Assembly: GCA_025937835.1 (NCBI GenBank)
Contig: JAICQO010000011.1
Span: forward strand, 41,588-105,587
From: Polyangiaceae bacterium
Lineage (GTDB): Bacteria; Myxococcota_A; Polyangia; Polyangiales; Polyangiaceae
Direction: 5' to 3'
Length of the DNA: 64,000 nt
The position numbers were made by a program, and so were the translations under genes. Below are positions 34,435 through 44,246 of the stretch, piece after piece; the stretch's first letter is position 1; every line of letters begins with the position of its first letter. The notes beneath the pieces were generated by a model. It had not been told where the DNA came from, searched no databases, and saw only the letters and a program-made list of their open reading frames with translations.

Positions 34435-35789
34435 ACGCTTTCGCCTCGCCTCCCCCATCGGACGGCGCGCTCGAAGTCCGGCGCGCCGTGCAGGCCGCGC
34501 GCGCAGCAACGCCGTTGCACGCGATCGTCCTCGCCGCGCCGGCGCGCTCGGCGGAGTTCTTGTTGGGCCTCGGGCTGTCGGCGGAGGCGAGCTACTTCGC
34601 CGAGCCCGGCGCTCTGGAGCTCGTCGGCCTCGGGCGCGTGCGCACGCTGAGTGCCCGCGGAGCCGAGCGCTTCCGCTCGATCCGCGAGCAGGCCGAGCGC
34701 GTGTTCGCGGAGCTACCGCCGAGCAGCGAGCTCCGGCTGTTCGGCGGCTTCGCTTTCCAGGCCGGGCGCGCGGAGAGCGAGCTGTGGCGCCCTTTCGGCG
34801 AGGCGTTCTTCGCGTTGCCCCGGCTCACCTACGAGCGCCACGGCGATTCGGCGCGGCTCACGCTCGTGGTCACGGCGGAGGAGCTCCGGGACGGCGACGT
34901 CGATGCCGCGAGCGAGCTCGCCGCCCGCGTGCTGGCGGCGCTCCACGGGACCCAGCCCGAGCCGCTTTCCGCCGGCGCCGGCAACGCCACGCTGCGCGAG
35001 GCGCCGGGCGAGCTCTGGCGCGATCAGGTGCGCGCGATCCGTGACGCCATCGCTCGCGGCGAGCTCGAGAAGCTGGTGCTCGCACGCCGCATCGACGTCG
35101 AGCTCGGCGCCGCGGTGCCGCCCGCGCGCGTGCTCGAGCGGCTGCGCGAGCTCGCGCCGAAGTGCGTGCGTTTCGCGTTCGACAACGGCGGGCCCTGCTT
35201 CCTCGGCGCGGCTCCGGAGCGCCTGGTGAGCAAGCGCGGCACCGCGTTCGAGACCGAAGCCGTGGCAGGCTCGGTCCGCGTCGGAGCCGAGCCCACGAGC
35301 CGCCTGCTCGAGAGCCTGAAAGACCGTGAAGAGCAGGCGATCGTACTGCGCAAGCTGCTGCGCGATCTGCAGCCGCTCGCCGAATCGATCGAGCACGCGG
35401 CAGAGCCGGAGATGCACGTGTTGAAGCACGTCGCGCACCTGCGCACCCGCGTCCGCGGCACGCTGAACGCGCGCCGCCACGTGCTCGAGCTGGTCGAGCG
35501 GCTGCACCCGACCCCGGCCGTCGCCGGGGTGCCCACCGAGCGCGCCCTCCAATGGATCGCCGAGCACGAGGTCAACGAGCGCGGCTGGTACGCGGGCCCC
35601 GTGGGCTGGATGGACGGCCAGGGCAACGGTGATTTCGTGGTCGCCTTGCGTTCGGGCGTGTTGTCCGGGAACACCCTGGCGGGTTACGCGGGGGCCGGCA
35701 TCGTGCGCGGCTCGGAAGCGGAGAGCGAGCTCGCCGAGACGCGCTGGAAGCTGGCCGCGTTGCTCGACGCGCTCGGGGTCGAGCGGTGA
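34431..35789 (+). CDS. menF: Isochorismate synthase
   Basis: 452 residues from the ATG at 34431, which overlaps the ubiE stop; the frame is open upstream but inside ubiE. It converts chorismate to isochorismate, the entry step of the classical menaquinone route. The chorismate-binding core lies in the C-terminal 270 residues: EKLVLARRIDVE, FAFDNGGPCFLGAAPERLV, ETEAVAGSVRVG, HLRTRVRGTL, LHPTPAVAGVP, and GWYAGPVGWMDGQGNGDFVVALRS. The N-terminal domain is degenerate, as is usual in MenF. It overlaps menD as GTGA. Confidence 0.93.
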   Translation: MNAFASPPPSDGALEVRRAVQAARAATPLHAIVLAAPARSAEFLLGLGLSAEASYFAEPGALELVGLGRVRTLSARGAERFRSIREQAERVFAELPPSSELRLFGGFAFQAGRAESELWRPFGEAFFALPRLTYERHGDSARLTLVVTAEELRDGDVDAASELAARVLAALHGTQPEPLSAGAGNATLREAPGELWRDQVRAIRDAIARGELEKLVLARRIDVELGAAVPPARVLERLRELAPKCVRFAFDNGGPCFLGAAPERLVSKRGTAFETEAVAGSVRVGAEPTSRLLESLKDREEQAIVLRKLLRDLQPLAESIEHAAEPEMHVLKHVAHLRTRVRGTLNARRHVLELVERLHPTPAVAGVPTERALQWIAEHEVNERGWYAGPVGWMDGQGNGDFVVALRSGVLSGNTLAGYAGAGIVRGSEAESELAETRWKLAALLDALGVER

Positions 35790-37546
35790 CGGACAACCTG
35801 CTCGCGGAGTGGGCGCGTCTCGTGTTCGGGACGCTGCTCGCCGCGGGCGTGCGCGACGTCGTGGTGAGCCCCGGCTCGCGCTCGACCCCGTTCGCCTACG
35901 CGGCCCTGAATACCCCGGGCCTCGAGTGTTACTCGGTGTGGGACGAGCGAAGCGCCGGCTTTTTCGCGCTCGGCCAGGCGCGCGTCACCGGGCGCCCGAG
36001 CGCGCTGCTCTGCACCTCGGGCTCGGCGCTATCGAACTATCACCCCGCCGTCGTCGAGGCCTCGTACTCGCACGTGCCGCTGTTGATCCTGAGCGCCGAT
36101 CGGCCGTTCGAGCTCCAGGAGGTCGGCGCCGCGCAGTGCATGGATCAGGTGAAGATCTTCGGCGGCTTCGCGCGGCGTTACTTCGAGCTCGGGCACCCCG
36201 ACGCGAGCGACGTGGCGCTCGACTCCGTGGAGCGGCTCGTGGCGCGCGCCGTCGAGCACTCGCTCGCGCCCGATCCGGGGCCGGTGCACGTGAACTTGCG
36301 CGCGCGTAAGCCCCTCGAGCCGAAGCCCGCAGCCACCGCCGCAGAACGCGCGCTCGAGCGCAACGTGCGCGAACGGCTGCGGCGCGGCCCGGCCCGGATC
36401 CTGTCCGCCGCGCGCGCTCCGCGTAGCGACACCGCGGGCGAGCTGTGCCGCGCGTTCCGCGAGCACGAGCGCGGGCTGATCGTGCTCGGCCCGATGCCGC
36501 CCTCGTCAGCGGCGGACGCCGCGGCGATCCTCGAGCTGTCACAGAAGACGGGCTACCCGGTGTGCGCGGAGGCCACGAGCCAGCTGCGATTTGCGGCCCC
36601 GGAGCCGGGCGCGCTCGTGGGTGCGTTCGATGCCCTGCTCGCGCTCGAGGCGCTGCGCCCCGACTTCGTGATCCAGCTCGGAGCGACGCCGACCTCGGGG
36701 TCGTACGAGCGCTTGGTGCGCGAGGCGTCGCTCGAGCGCGCCGTGGTCGTCGAGCACGGCTTCGCCGACGCTTCGAACCGCGCGCGCTTCCTGATCGAGG
36801 CCGAGCCGTGGTCGTTCGCGCGCTTGCTCGCCAAGGCCGCCACGGCGAGCGAGAGCCCCGAGCGGAGCGAATTCGGCGCGGCCTGGCGGCGCGCGGATGC
36901 CGCCTATTTCCACCAGCTGGACGTGCTTTCGCAGCAGCCGGCGAGCGAGCTCGGCGAGGCCCAGGCGGTGCGCGCGGCGCTCGCTGCGTTGCCGGAACGA
37001 GCGCTGCTCGGCGTCGGCAATAGCCTGCCGATCCGCGATCTCGATGCGTTCGTGCCGCCTCGCAAGGGCGCGCTCTCGGTCTGGTCTCAGCGTGGCCTGA
37101 ACGGCATCGACGGGCTCGTGTCCGGGGCGATCGGCGCGGCGCAAGCCTCGGGCTTGCCGAGCCTGTGCCTGCTCGGAGACGTCAGCTTCTTTCACGATCT
37201 CGGCGGACTCGCGCTCGCGGCGCAGCTCGCGCAACCGCTGGCGCTGCTCGTGATCGACAACGGCGGCGGGCGGATCTTCGAGCACTTGCCGGTCGCGAAG
37301 CTCTTCGCCGAGCGCCCCGACCTCGCGCGCTTCTGGACCACGCCGCAGAATTTCGAGCTACGCCACGCGGCCGATCTGTTCGAGCTCCCGTACGAGGCGC
37401 CGGAGACTGCCGAGGCCGTGACCCGCGCGGTTTCGACGGCGCTCGCGCGGGACGCTTGCACGCTGATCCGCGTCCGCGTGGCTCCCGACAGCGCGCGCGC
37501 CACGTCGGTCCGGCTGCGCGAGGCGCTCGCGGCCGAGCTGTCGTGA
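35786..37546 (+). CDS. menD: SEPHCHC synthase (2-succinyl-5-enolpyruvyl-6-hydroxy-3-cyclohexene-1-carboxylate synthase)
   Basis: 586 residues, GTG start. A thiamine diphosphate enzyme that joins isochorismate with 2-oxoglutarate. Visible are the N-terminal [14 protein letters not shown], the [13 protein letters not shown] cofactor-activating Glu region, [17 protein letters not shown] and, near the C-terminus, the ThDP/Mg site [15 protein letters not shown] followed by [15 protein letters not shown]. Length is normal for MenD. It overlaps menF and menH by 4 bp each. Confidence 0.96.
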   Translation: MTDNLLAEWARLVFGTLLAAGVRDVVVSPGSRSTPFAYAALNTPGLECYSVWDERSAGFFALGQARVTGRPSALLCTSGSALSNYHPAVVEASYSHVPLLILSADRPFELQEVGAAQCMDQVKIFGGFARRYFELGHPDASDVALDSVERLVARAVEHSLAPDPGPVHVNLRARKPLEPKPAATAAERALERNVRERLRRGPARILSAARAPRSDTAGELCRAFREHERGLIVLGPMPPSSAADAAAILELSQKTGYPVCAEATSQLRFAAPEPGALVGAFDALLALEALRPDFVIQLGATPTSGSYERLVREASLERAVVVEHGFADASNRARFLIEAEPWSFARLLAKAATASESPERSEFGAAWRRADAAYFHQLDVLSQQPASELGEAQAVRAALAALPERALLGVGNSLPIRDLDAFVPPRKGALSVWSQRGLNGIDGLVSGAIGAAQASGLPSLCLLGDVSFFHDLGGLALAAQLAQPLALLVIDNGGGRIFEHLPVAKLFAERPDLARFWTTPQNFELRHAADLFELPYEAPETAEAVTRAVSTALARDACTLIRVRVAPDSARATSVRLREALAAELS

Positions 37547-38277
37547 GGCATCTCTTGCTGCTGCACGGCTTCACGGGCGCGCCGGACGCCTGGGACGCCG
37601 TGCGCGCCGAGTTGCCGGCGGCCGAGGTGGTGGCGCCGTGGTTGGTCGGGCACGGCACCCCGGAAGCGGCACCCGACGTGCACGGCTTCGAAGCCGAGCT
37701 CGATCGGCTGGCTCGGCTCGTGGACGGGCCGTTCGTCGTCGCGGGCTATTCGCTCGGCGCGCGGCTCGGGCTCGGGCTCCTGCTGCGGCATCCGGCTCGG
37801 GTGCAAGCGGCCGTGTTGATCTCGGGCAGCGCCGGTCTCGACAGCGAAGCCGCACGCGCCGAGCGACGAGCCGCCGATGCGGGCTGGATCGAGCTGCTCG
37901 AGAGCCAAGGCCTCGCCGCGTTCGCTTCACGCTGGCAGGCTCAGCCTTTATTCGCCTCCCAGAGCGCGCTGCCCGCGGAGCTCCGCGAAGCCGAAGCCCG
38001 GCGCCGGAGCTCGCACACGGCGGCCGGTCTGGCGCGCTCGCTGCGCGCGACCGGGCTCGGCGAAATGCCGGCCTATCGCGCACATTTGCCGCAGCTTACC
38101 CAACCTGTCGCCTGGCTCGTGGGCGAGCTCGACCCGCGCTTCGTAGAGCTCGGACGCGAGCTCGCGCCTGCCCTTCGAAACGGGCGGCTGTGCGAGGTAA
38201 AAGGAGCTGGCCACAACCTCTTGCTCGAGCGGCCGAGTGCCGTCGCGAGCGCGATCGCCCGAGAGCTCTCCCGATGA
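37543..38277 (+). CDS. menH: MenH-type alpha/beta hydrolase (SHCHC synthase)
   Basis: 244 residues from the GTG at 37543, overlapping the menD stop; the longer upstream frame lies inside menD. It is expected to eliminate pyruvate from the MenD product to give SHCHC. The alpha/beta-hydrolase catalytic residues are visible: [15 protein letters not shown] (oxyanion loop), nucleophile Ser in [10 protein letters not shown], Asp in [11 protein letters not shown] and His in GAGHNLLLE. The place between menD and menA supports the MenH role. It overlaps menA as ATGA. Confidence 0.9.
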   Translation: MRHLLLLHGFTGAPDAWDAVRAELPAAEVVAPWLVGHGTPEAAPDVHGFEAELDRLARLVDGPFVVAGYSLGARLGLGLLLRHPARVQAAVLISGSAGLDSEAARAERRAADAGWIELLESQGLAAFASRWQAQPLFASQSALPAELREAEARRRSSHTAAGLARSLRATGLGEMPAYRAHLPQLTQPVAWLVGELDPRFVELGRELAPALRNGRLCEVKGAGHNLLLERPSAVASAIARELSR

Positions 38278-39224
38278 CTGACAGCCACGCCGTACCCCTG
38301 GACGCGCCACGAGCGAGCGCGGTTCGCCCCGGTTCGCCGAAAGCCTGGGTGCTCGCGGCCCGCCCCGCCACGCTGACCGCCGCGCTCTCGCCCGTCGCCG
38401 TCGGCACGGCCTGCGCCTGGCACGAAGGGGCACTGCGCCTCGGACCGGGGCTCGCGGCTGCAGCCGGCGCGATGCTCCTGCAAATCGGCGCGAACTTCGC
38501 CAACGACGTGTACGACTTCGAGAAGGGCGCCGACACCGCGGAGCGCCTCGGGCCGACGCGCGCCGTGCAGGCGGGCCTGATCGCGCCCGCGGCGATCCGC
38601 AAGGGCATGGCGCTCGTGTTCGGGCTCGCGCTGCTCGTGGGCGTGTACCTGACGTTCGCGGCCGGGCCCACGATCGTCCTGATCGGCCTGGCGTCGATCG
38701 CTGCCGCGATCCTGTACACGGGTGGCCCCTACCCGCTCGGCTACTACGGCCTCGGCGACCTGTTCGTGTTCCTATTTTTCGGTGTCGTCGCGGTGTGCGG
38801 CACGAGCTTCGTCCACACCCTCGCTTGGCCCTGGCTCGCGCTCTGGGCGTCACTGCCCATGGGTGCCCTGTCGACGGCGATCCTCGTCGTCAACAACCTG
38901 CGCGATCGGGAGACCGACGCGAAGGTCGGCAAGCGTACGCTGGCCGTGCGTTGGGGGCGGCGCGGCGCCCTCGCTGAATACCTGCTCTTGCTCGGGGTCG
39001 CCTATGCAACGCCGGTGGCGCTCGTGATCGCAGGGCGGCTCGGGCCGCTTTCGTTGTTGCCGCTCGCGAGCGCGCCGCTCGGTCTCTCGCTGTATCGGAG
39101 CGTCGCGCGCGAGCAGGGGCGCGCGTTGAACCCGCTGCTCGGCAAGACAGCGCGGCTCTTGCTGGTGTTCGCGCTGCTGTTCGCGGTCGGCATCGCGCTC
39201 GACGCGGCGGGGCGCGCGGGATGA
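38274..39224 (+). CDS. menA: 1,4-dihydroxy-2-naphthoate polyprenyltransferase
   Basis: 316 residues from the ATG at 38274. An integral membrane UbiA-family prenyltransferase that attaches the isoprenoid tail to DHNA. About eight or nine hydrophobic helices alternate with loops, and both Asp-rich motifs are visible: [14 protein letters not shown] (about 77-90) and [19 protein letters not shown] (about 204-222). Length is normal. The frame is open far upstream inside menH, but the ATGA overlap sets the start. It overlaps menC by 4 bp. Confidence 0.95.
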   Translation: MTDSHAVPLDAPRASAVRPGSPKAWVLAARPATLTAALSPVAVGTACAWHEGALRLGPGLAAAAGAMLLQIGANFANDVYDFEKGADTAERLGPTRAVQAGLIAPAAIRKGMALVFGLALLVGVYLTFAAGPTIVLIGLASIAAAILYTGGPYPLGYYGLGDLFVFLFFGVVAVCGTSFVHTLAWPWLALWASLPMGALSTAILVVNNLRDRETDAKVGKRTLAVRWGRRGALAEYLLLLGVAYATPVALVIAGRLGPLSLLPLASAPLGLSLYRSVAREQGRALNPLLGKTARLLLVFALLFAVGIALDAAGRAG

Positions 39225-40204
39225 TCCTACGGCTCGAGCTCGAGCCGTACCGCGCGGTGTTCGCCGAAACGATTTCGAACGCCCACACCAGCTGGCGAGA
39301 ACGCACGGGCATCGTGCTCCGGCTCTTGGATGGCTCGGGCGTGGTCGGGCAAGGCGAAGCCGCGCCGCTGCCCGGCTATTCGCGAGAGACGCTCGACGAC
39401 GCGACACGCGCGCTCGCGGCGCTCGACGAGCCCCGACTGCGCGAGCTCGCTTCACTCGAAGACCTGGGCGAGCTCGCGAGCGGCGTGCTCGCGGCGATCC
39501 CAAAGTTCGTACCGAGCGCCCGCTTCGCGCTGGAGACGGCGCTGCTCGATCGGCTCGCGCAGCGTGCGCGAAAGCCGCTACACCGGCTGCTCGTTCCCGA
39601 TGCCCGGCCGCCCGCAAAGCTCGAGCTCGCCGCCTTGGTCTCGTCGCGCGACGCCGCGCAGCGCGCGCTGAAAGCCGGGTTTTCGACGCTCAAGCTCAAG
39701 CTCGGCCCGCGGACGTTCGAGGCCGATCTCGAGCTGCTGCGCGAGCTGCGTCGTGAGCTCGGCGCCGGGGTGCGGCTCAGGCTCGACGCCAACCAGAGCT
39801 TGCCCACACACGGCGGGCACCTCGAGGCGCTCGCGGAGCTCGCTCCGGAGTTCGTCGAGGAGCCGTTCCTCGCGGGGCTTTCGCTGCCGCGTTCGCCCCC
39901 GGTGCCGCTCGCGCTCGACGAGTCGCTGCAGGTTCCCTCGTTTTCCCTGACGCCCGAGCTCGCGCGCGACTTCGGCGTGGTGGCGGCCGTGATCAAGCCG
40001 GGGCTCGTCGGCGGCTTGCTGCGCGGCCTCGGGCTCGCTCGCGAGGCTCGCGCGGTCGGGCTCGTGCCGATCGTGTCCCACGCATTCGAGGGCCCGATCG
40101 GCTTTGGCGCCGCTCACGAGCTGGCCTTGGCGCTCGGTGTCACGTCGCACGCCGCGGGGCTCGCTCCCCATCCGGCCCTCGAGGCTCGAGGCGTGCCCGC
40201 GTGA
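39221..40204 (+). CDS. menC: o-Succinylbenzoate synthase
   Basis: 327 residues. An enolase-superfamily enzyme that dehydrates SHCHC to o-succinylbenzoate. The catalytic set is in place: KxK in FSTLKLKLG (about 150), metal ligands Asp in RLRLDANQ, Glu in FVEEPF and Asp in LALDESL, and the opposing Lys in [11 protein letters not shown]. The capping N-terminal domain is normal. It overlaps menA and menE by 4 bp each (ATGA and GTGA). Confidence 0.94.
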   Translation: MILRLELEPYRAVFAETISNAHTSWRERTGIVLRLLDGSGVVGQGEAAPLPGYSRETLDDATRALAALDEPRLRELASLEDLGELASGVLAAIPKFVPSARFALETALLDRLAQRARKPLHRLLVPDARPPAKLELAALVSSRDAAQRALKAGFSTLKLKLGPRTFEADLELLRELRRELGAGVRLRLDANQSLPTHGGHLEALAELAPEFVEEPFLAGLSLPRSPPVPLALDESLQVPSFSLTPELARDFGVVAAVIKPGLVGGLLRGLGLAREARAVGLVPIVSHAFEGPIGFGAAHELALALGVTSHAAGLAPHPALEARGVPA

Positions 40205-41643
40205 CGCTCGACGTGTTCACCGCAGCCCTGCGGCATCCCCGCGCGCTCGCCATCGTGACGGACCAGCGCGAGCTCGATTATGGCGAGCTCGCCGAGCGTT
40301 GCAGAACCCGAGCCGCCGCGTTCTTCGAGCGCGGTCTGCTCGATCCCGCGCGACCGCTGGGCCTCTTGGTGCGTCCCACGCTCGCGAGCCTCGAGGCCTT
40401 GCTCGCCTGCCTTGCCTACGGCGTGCCCGTGCTGGTGCTCGCGGCGCGCACACCGCTTTCCGAGCAGCAAGCGCTCGCCCGGCGCGCCCAGGTTTCGGCG
40501 CTGCTCGACCCGGAGACCGACGGCCTCGACAGCCCCGGCTCCGCACTCCCCCCGCCAACGGCGCTCGAGCCGCAGCGGGCGCTCGCGATCGTTCCGAGCT
40601 CGGGCTCCACGGGTGTGCCGAAGCTCGTCGAGCTCAGCCGCGGTGCCTTCCTCGCGTCGGCCGAGAGCAGCTCGGCAAACCTTCCGCTCGCGCCCGGCGA
40701 CCGCTGGCTGATGTGCCTGTCTCCGGCTCACGTGGGCGGGCTGTCGATCGTGACGCGCTCGCTCATCGCGGGCAGCGCGGTGGTGTTGTTCGACGGCGGC
40801 AACGGCGGGCTACTCGCGCGCGCCGCCGAGCTCGGAGCCGCGCTCGGGCGTTCGCGCGCCAATCTGGTGTCCCTCGTGCCGGCCCTGCTGTCACGGTTGC
40901 TCGAGCTCGACCCGCCTTGGACGCCGGGGCCCGAGCTGCGCGCGGTTCTACTCGGCGGCGCGGCGACGCCGCTTTCGCTGCTCGAGAGAGCGCACGCTCG
41001 CAGCGTCCCCGTGCTCATGACCTACGGCCTCACCGAAGCCTGCTCGCAGGTCGCGACCACACCGCTCGCGGAACAGCCCGCGGTTCGAGGCAACCTCGTG
41101 AGCGCAGGGCGCGCGCTCGCGGGCCAAGAGCTGCGCATCGGCCCGGGCGAGCGGCTGTGCGTTCGCGGCCCGACGCTCGCCACGCGCCTCTACGATCAGG
41201 AACTTCCGCTCACGAGCGACGGCTTCCTCGAAACCGACGACCTCGGGTTCCTCGACGAGCACGGAAATCTATTCGTTCATGGGCGCGCCAGTGAGCGCCT
41301 GGTGAGCGGCGGAGAAAACGTGGACCCGCTTCAAGTCGAGGCGGCGCTGCTCTGCGACCCGACCGTCCAGGGCGTGTGCGTGTTCGGGGTTCCCGATCCC
41401 GACTTCGGAGAGCTCGTGGCCTGCGCGCTGGTCGTCACGCCCGACTTCGACGCAGTACGCACCGAAGCGTCACTGCGAGCGCGGCTCACGAGCGCGGCGC
41501 GCCCGCGGCTGGTCGCCGAGATCGCCAGCCTGCCACTGAGCCCGAACGGCAAGCTCGACCGCGCGCGAGCCCGAGCGCAGGCGACGCCCGCGCTCACGAG
41601 CTGGAACGCGCTCAGCCGCCGATCCGGAGAAAAGCCGCCTTGA
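40201..41643 (+). CDS. menE: o-Succinylbenzoate-CoA ligase
   Basis: 480 residues, GTG start. An adenylate-forming acyl-CoA synthetase that activates o-succinylbenzoate. The P-loop is IVPSSGSTGVPKLVELS, the adenine loop MTYGLTEACSQVATTP, the hinge region ETDDLGFLDEHGNLFVHGR, and the C-terminal catalytic Lys in LSPNGKLDRAR. It is the last gene of the operon. Its final 32 bp overlap the 3' end of the convergent thioesterase gene. MenB, the next enzyme in the pathway, is not encoded in this window. Confidence 0.94.
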   Translation: MTLDVFTAALRHPRALAIVTDQRELDYGELAERCRTRAAAFFERGLLDPARPLGLLVRPTLASLEALLACLAYGVPVLVLAARTPLSEQQALARRAQVSALLDPETDGLDSPGSALPPPTALEPQRALAIVPSSGSTGVPKLVELSRGAFLASAESSSANLPLAPGDRWLMCLSPAHVGGLSIVTRSLIAGSAVVLFDGGNGGLLARAAELGAALGRSRANLVSLVPALLSRLLELDPPWTPGPELRAVLLGGAATPLSLLERAHARSVPVLMTYGLTEACSQVATTPLAEQPAVRGNLVSAGRALAGQELRIGPGERLCVRGPTLATRLYDQELPLTSDGFLETDDLGFLDEHGNLFVHGRASERLVSGGENVDPLQVEAALLCDPTVQGVCVFGVPDPDFGELVACALVVTPDFDAVRTEASLRARLTSAARPRLVAEIASLPLSPNGKLDRARARAQATPALTSWNALSRRSGEKPP

Positions 41644-42064
41644 GCGGCTCCGGCACGGGGCAGCGCTGAAACGTCGCCGGTGTCACGAAGGTGTGCACAC
41701 TCTGCGCCACGGCACTCACCTCGTCCTTGTCCGTCCTGGCGATGCGAAAGCCGAGGCTGACCTCCGAGTCGAGAAGGACTGCGGCGACGATCGCGACCTC
41801 GATCGGATCGCCGAAGCGCAGCGGTTTGAAATAGTCCGCCTCGGCATGGCGGATCGGCGCGAGCCAGGTCGGTGACCGCAGGTTCTCATCGAGAGGCGCC
41901 CCGGCCGCGGCGAAGAACGCGACCAAAGTGTCGTGGCAATACTCCAGGAGGCGCGGATAGAAAATTATGCCAGCAGCATCTACATCCTGAAATCGGATCG
42001 TGCGTCTCTCCGCGAAGACGGAATCCGTGCGGCGACGCAACTGCTCGCGCTCGAAGCGATGCAT
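41612..42064 (-). CDS. Hotdog-fold acyl-CoA thioesterase, candidate DHNA-CoA hydrolase
   Basis: 150 residues of the 4-hydroxybenzoyl-CoA thioesterase type. The catalytic Asp is in TIRFQDVDAAGIIFYPRLLEYCHD and the fold continues HAEADYFKPLRFGDPIEV. In cyanobacteria and plants a relative hydrolyses DHNA-CoA in phylloquinone synthesis, a step otherwise missing from this men operon. Its position tail-to-tail with menE, sharing 32 bp, supports that role, but YbgC-like thioesterases of other specificity look similar. It is on the opposite strand, so it is not part of the operon. Confidence 0.75.
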   Translation of the reverse strand: MHRFEREQLRRRTDSVFAERRTIRFQDVDAAGIIFYPRLLEYCHDTLVAFFAAAGAPLDENLRSPTWLAPIRHAEADYFKPLRFGDPIEVAIVAAVLLDSEVSLGFRIARTDKDEVSAVAQSVHTFVTPATFQRCPVPEPLKAAFLRIGG

Positions 42065-42121
42065 CGAGGGCCTTTACGCTGGGGCCGGAAATAATGCTAG
42101 GTTGAGCCGGAAAAATTGCCG

Positions 42122-43663
42122 ATGAAGATCCGATCCCGAGTTTTGGCCGTTCGCGTCGCGCTGGTTGCCAGCGCTATTCTCGCCTTCCCCGGGCTCGATC
42201 TGGCGGGCGTCATCCCCGTGCAGTCCGCCCAGGCTGCCGGCAAAAAGCCGACGGTCGCGTTGGGCGGGATCCAGGGGAGGAAGACGAAGGACGTTCGTCG
42301 CTGGGTCCTCGACTCGATGAAAAAGGACTACGAGGTCACGGACGCCGAGGAAGTCGTGCCGAAATCGGGCGGCGACGCGGGCTACGCCAAGTCGGCCAAG
42401 GCGCTCGGCACCGAATGGGTCGTCACCGGCAAGTTGGAGCGCAACAAGCTCGTCTTGACGGTGCGCGACGGCGTCGACGGTTCGGTCTTCGACACCGTGG
42501 AGATCGACGGCGCCGGAGCCAAGCTGAAGAGGGCGATCGCCAAGGAGCTGCCGAGCAGCATGGCGGACGCGATGGCCGAAGAGGAAGAGGTCGAAGAGGA
42601 AGAGGCGCCGAAGAGCTCGGCTAAAGCAGCCAAGGACGACGAGGAAGCCGCGGCCGAGAGCGAGGATGAAGACGCTCCCGCCGAAGAGACGAGCGAGGAG
42701 GAAGAAGAGGAAGCTCCCTCCGAAGACGCCGCAGCGAGCGAATCGAAGCCGAGCTCACGCCCCGGCATGGTCCTCTACCTGGGCTTGGAGGGCACGCGCC
42801 GCGACTTCACCTACAAGGACCAGCTCCACGAGTTCAACCCGCCGGAGTGCGGGATGATGCCACCGCCGGCCGGCATCACCTGCGCATCGCAGCTCTCCGA
42901 CTATCACTTGCCCCTGCAGCCCGGCGGCTTTTTGAGCCTCGAGCTCTACCCGATTGCGTTCTTCTCCGACGGATTCTTGAGCAACGTCGGGCTCACGTTC
43001 CAGTACCACCAGGGTCTGACGACGAAGTCGTCTTACACGCGCAAAAACCCTGTGACGATGGTGAACGAGACGCAGGAGTTCGACAACGTCCACTCGCAGT
43101 GGGCCGCTGGCGCGCGGATCCGCTTCCCGTTCGATACGTCCGAGATCGGCGCGCAGTTTGCGTACGGCGTGCACAAGTTCTTCCTCAGCGGCGACGAAAA
43201 CAGCCCGATCATCCCGGACGTGAAGTACGGCTTCGTGAAGCTCGCCGTCGACGGCACGGTCTCGCTCGGCAAGGTATCGCTCGGCGCGCGCGTCGGCGTG
43301 CGGATGCTCGGCAGCCTCGGTGAGCTCGAGAGCCTGTGGTTCCCCGGAGCGACTGGCACCGGCCTCGACGCGGGGCTGATGGGGGTATACTCCCTCTCCG
43401 ACAGCCTCGGCATCGCGCTCGGCGTCGATATCTATCGCTATGGCTTCGATTTCAACGCGATCCCCGCAAACAACGTGGTCGTCGCGGGCGGCGCGGTCGA
43501 TCAGTACTTGTCGGGCTGGCTCGGCATCCGCTGGCAGCTCGGCGGCGGGGCGAGCGCGTCGGCCGGCGGCGCTGCCATATCCGCCAGCGCAGATGCCAGC
43601 ACCAGCGACGACAGTGGAGACGAGAGCTCGGATGACTTCAGCGAGGACGAAGCAGAGGAATAG
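42122..43663 (+). CDS. Secreted beta-barrel protein with acidic linker and tail
   Basis: 513 residues from the ATG at 42122. A signal peptide (about 1-40) is followed by a small alpha/beta domain (about 42-145: KKPTVALGGIQGRK, YEVTDAEEVV, GTEWVVTGKLERNKLVLTV) resembling the CsgG/TolB-like N-terminal domains of myxobacterial proteins. A Glu/Asp/Ala linker of about 70 residues leads to a strand-rich region (about 215-480: MVLYLGLEGTRRDF, GGFLSLELYPIAFFS, GARIRFPFDTSEIGAQF) that looks like an outer-membrane barrel. It does not end in Phe but in a Ser/Asp/Glu tail. It overlaps the next lipoprotein gene by 32 nt. Function unknown. Confidence 0.72.
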   Translation: MKIRSRVLAVRVALVASAILAFPGLDLAGVIPVQSAQAAGKKPTVALGGIQGRKTKDVRRWVLDSMKKDYEVTDAEEVVPKSGGDAGYAKSAKALGTEWVVTGKLERNKLVLTVRDGVDGSVFDTVEIDGAGAKLKRAIAKELPSSMADAMAEEEEVEEEEAPKSSAKAAKDDEEAAAESEDEDAPAEETSEEEEEEAPSEDAAASESKPSSRPGMVLYLGLEGTRRDFTYKDQLHEFNPPECGMMPPPAGITCASQLSDYHLPLQPGGFLSLELYPIAFFSDGFLSNVGLTFQYHQGLTTKSSYTRKNPVTMVNETQEFDNVHSQWAAGARIRFPFDTSEIGAQFAYGVHKFFLSGDENSPIIPDVKYGFVKLAVDGTVSLGKVSLGARVGVRMLGSLGELESLWFPGATGTGLDAGLMGVYSLSDSLGIALGVDIYRYGFDFNAIPANNVVVAGGAVDQYLSGWLGIRWQLGGGASASAGGAAISASADASTSDDSGDESSDDFSEDEAEE

Positions 43664-44177
43664 CCTCGGCGTCGCGCTCGGGCTCGGGCTCGGCGCACTG
43701 CTCTGCCTCGGGTGTCGGTCGAACCTGCGCGAGCCGCCGAGCGCCGAGCCCGCTGCTAGCGCTGCTGCGGGCAAGGCCCGGCCAAAGGCTTTCGGCGCCC
43801 CGCTGAAGCCCGGCGCCCCGAGCCAGTCGTTGGCCGGCGTGCTTGAGCGCCCCGAAGAATTCGCGGGCAAGACCGTGGTCGTCGAGGGCGAGGTCCGACG
43901 CGCCTGCTCACGCAAGGGCTGCTGGATGGAGCTTTCCACGTCGAAAGACGCGGCCGCGCCAGGGTGCCGCGTCACCTTCAAGGACTACGGCTTTTTCGTG
44001 CCGACGGACTCCGCAGGCTCGAGCGCGCGGGTCGAGGCCGCGGTCGAGCTGGCTCGCCTCGAGCCCTCGCACGTCGCGCACCTGGAGCGTGAAGGCGCGA
44101 GCTTCGCCAAGAAGGCGCCGGACGGCAGCGCGCAGGAGGTGCGCCTGGTCGCGTCCGGGGTCGAGCTCCGGCGCTAA
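43632..44177 (+). CDS. DUF4920-type lipoprotein
   Basis: 181 residues from the ATG at 43632, 32 nt inside the preceding gene. The signal ends LLCLGC, a lipobox. After an Ala-rich linker comes a DUF4920-like OB-fold domain: FGAPLKPGAPSQSLAGVL, GKTVVVEGEVRRACSRKGCWMEL, GCRVTFKDYGFFVPTDSAG. The paired CSRKGCW is characteristic. Function is not known; relatives appear as small secreted proteins, sometimes near metal handling. The overlap suggests coupling to the barrel protein. Confidence 0.8.
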   Translation: MTSARTKQRNSLGVALGLGLGALLCLGCRSNLREPPSAEPAASAAAGKARPKAFGAPLKPGAPSQSLAGVLERPEEFAGKTVVVEGEVRRACSRKGCWMELSTSKDAAAPGCRVTFKDYGFFVPTDSAGSSARVEAAVELARLEPSHVAHLEREGASFAKKAPDGSAQEVRLVASGVELRR

Positions 44178-44246
44178 GCGCCCGCCCCGAGCCGGAAATT
44201 TCGGAAAACTTTTCGGCGCGGAGAGAGCTATGCTAGCCCCCCTTCG

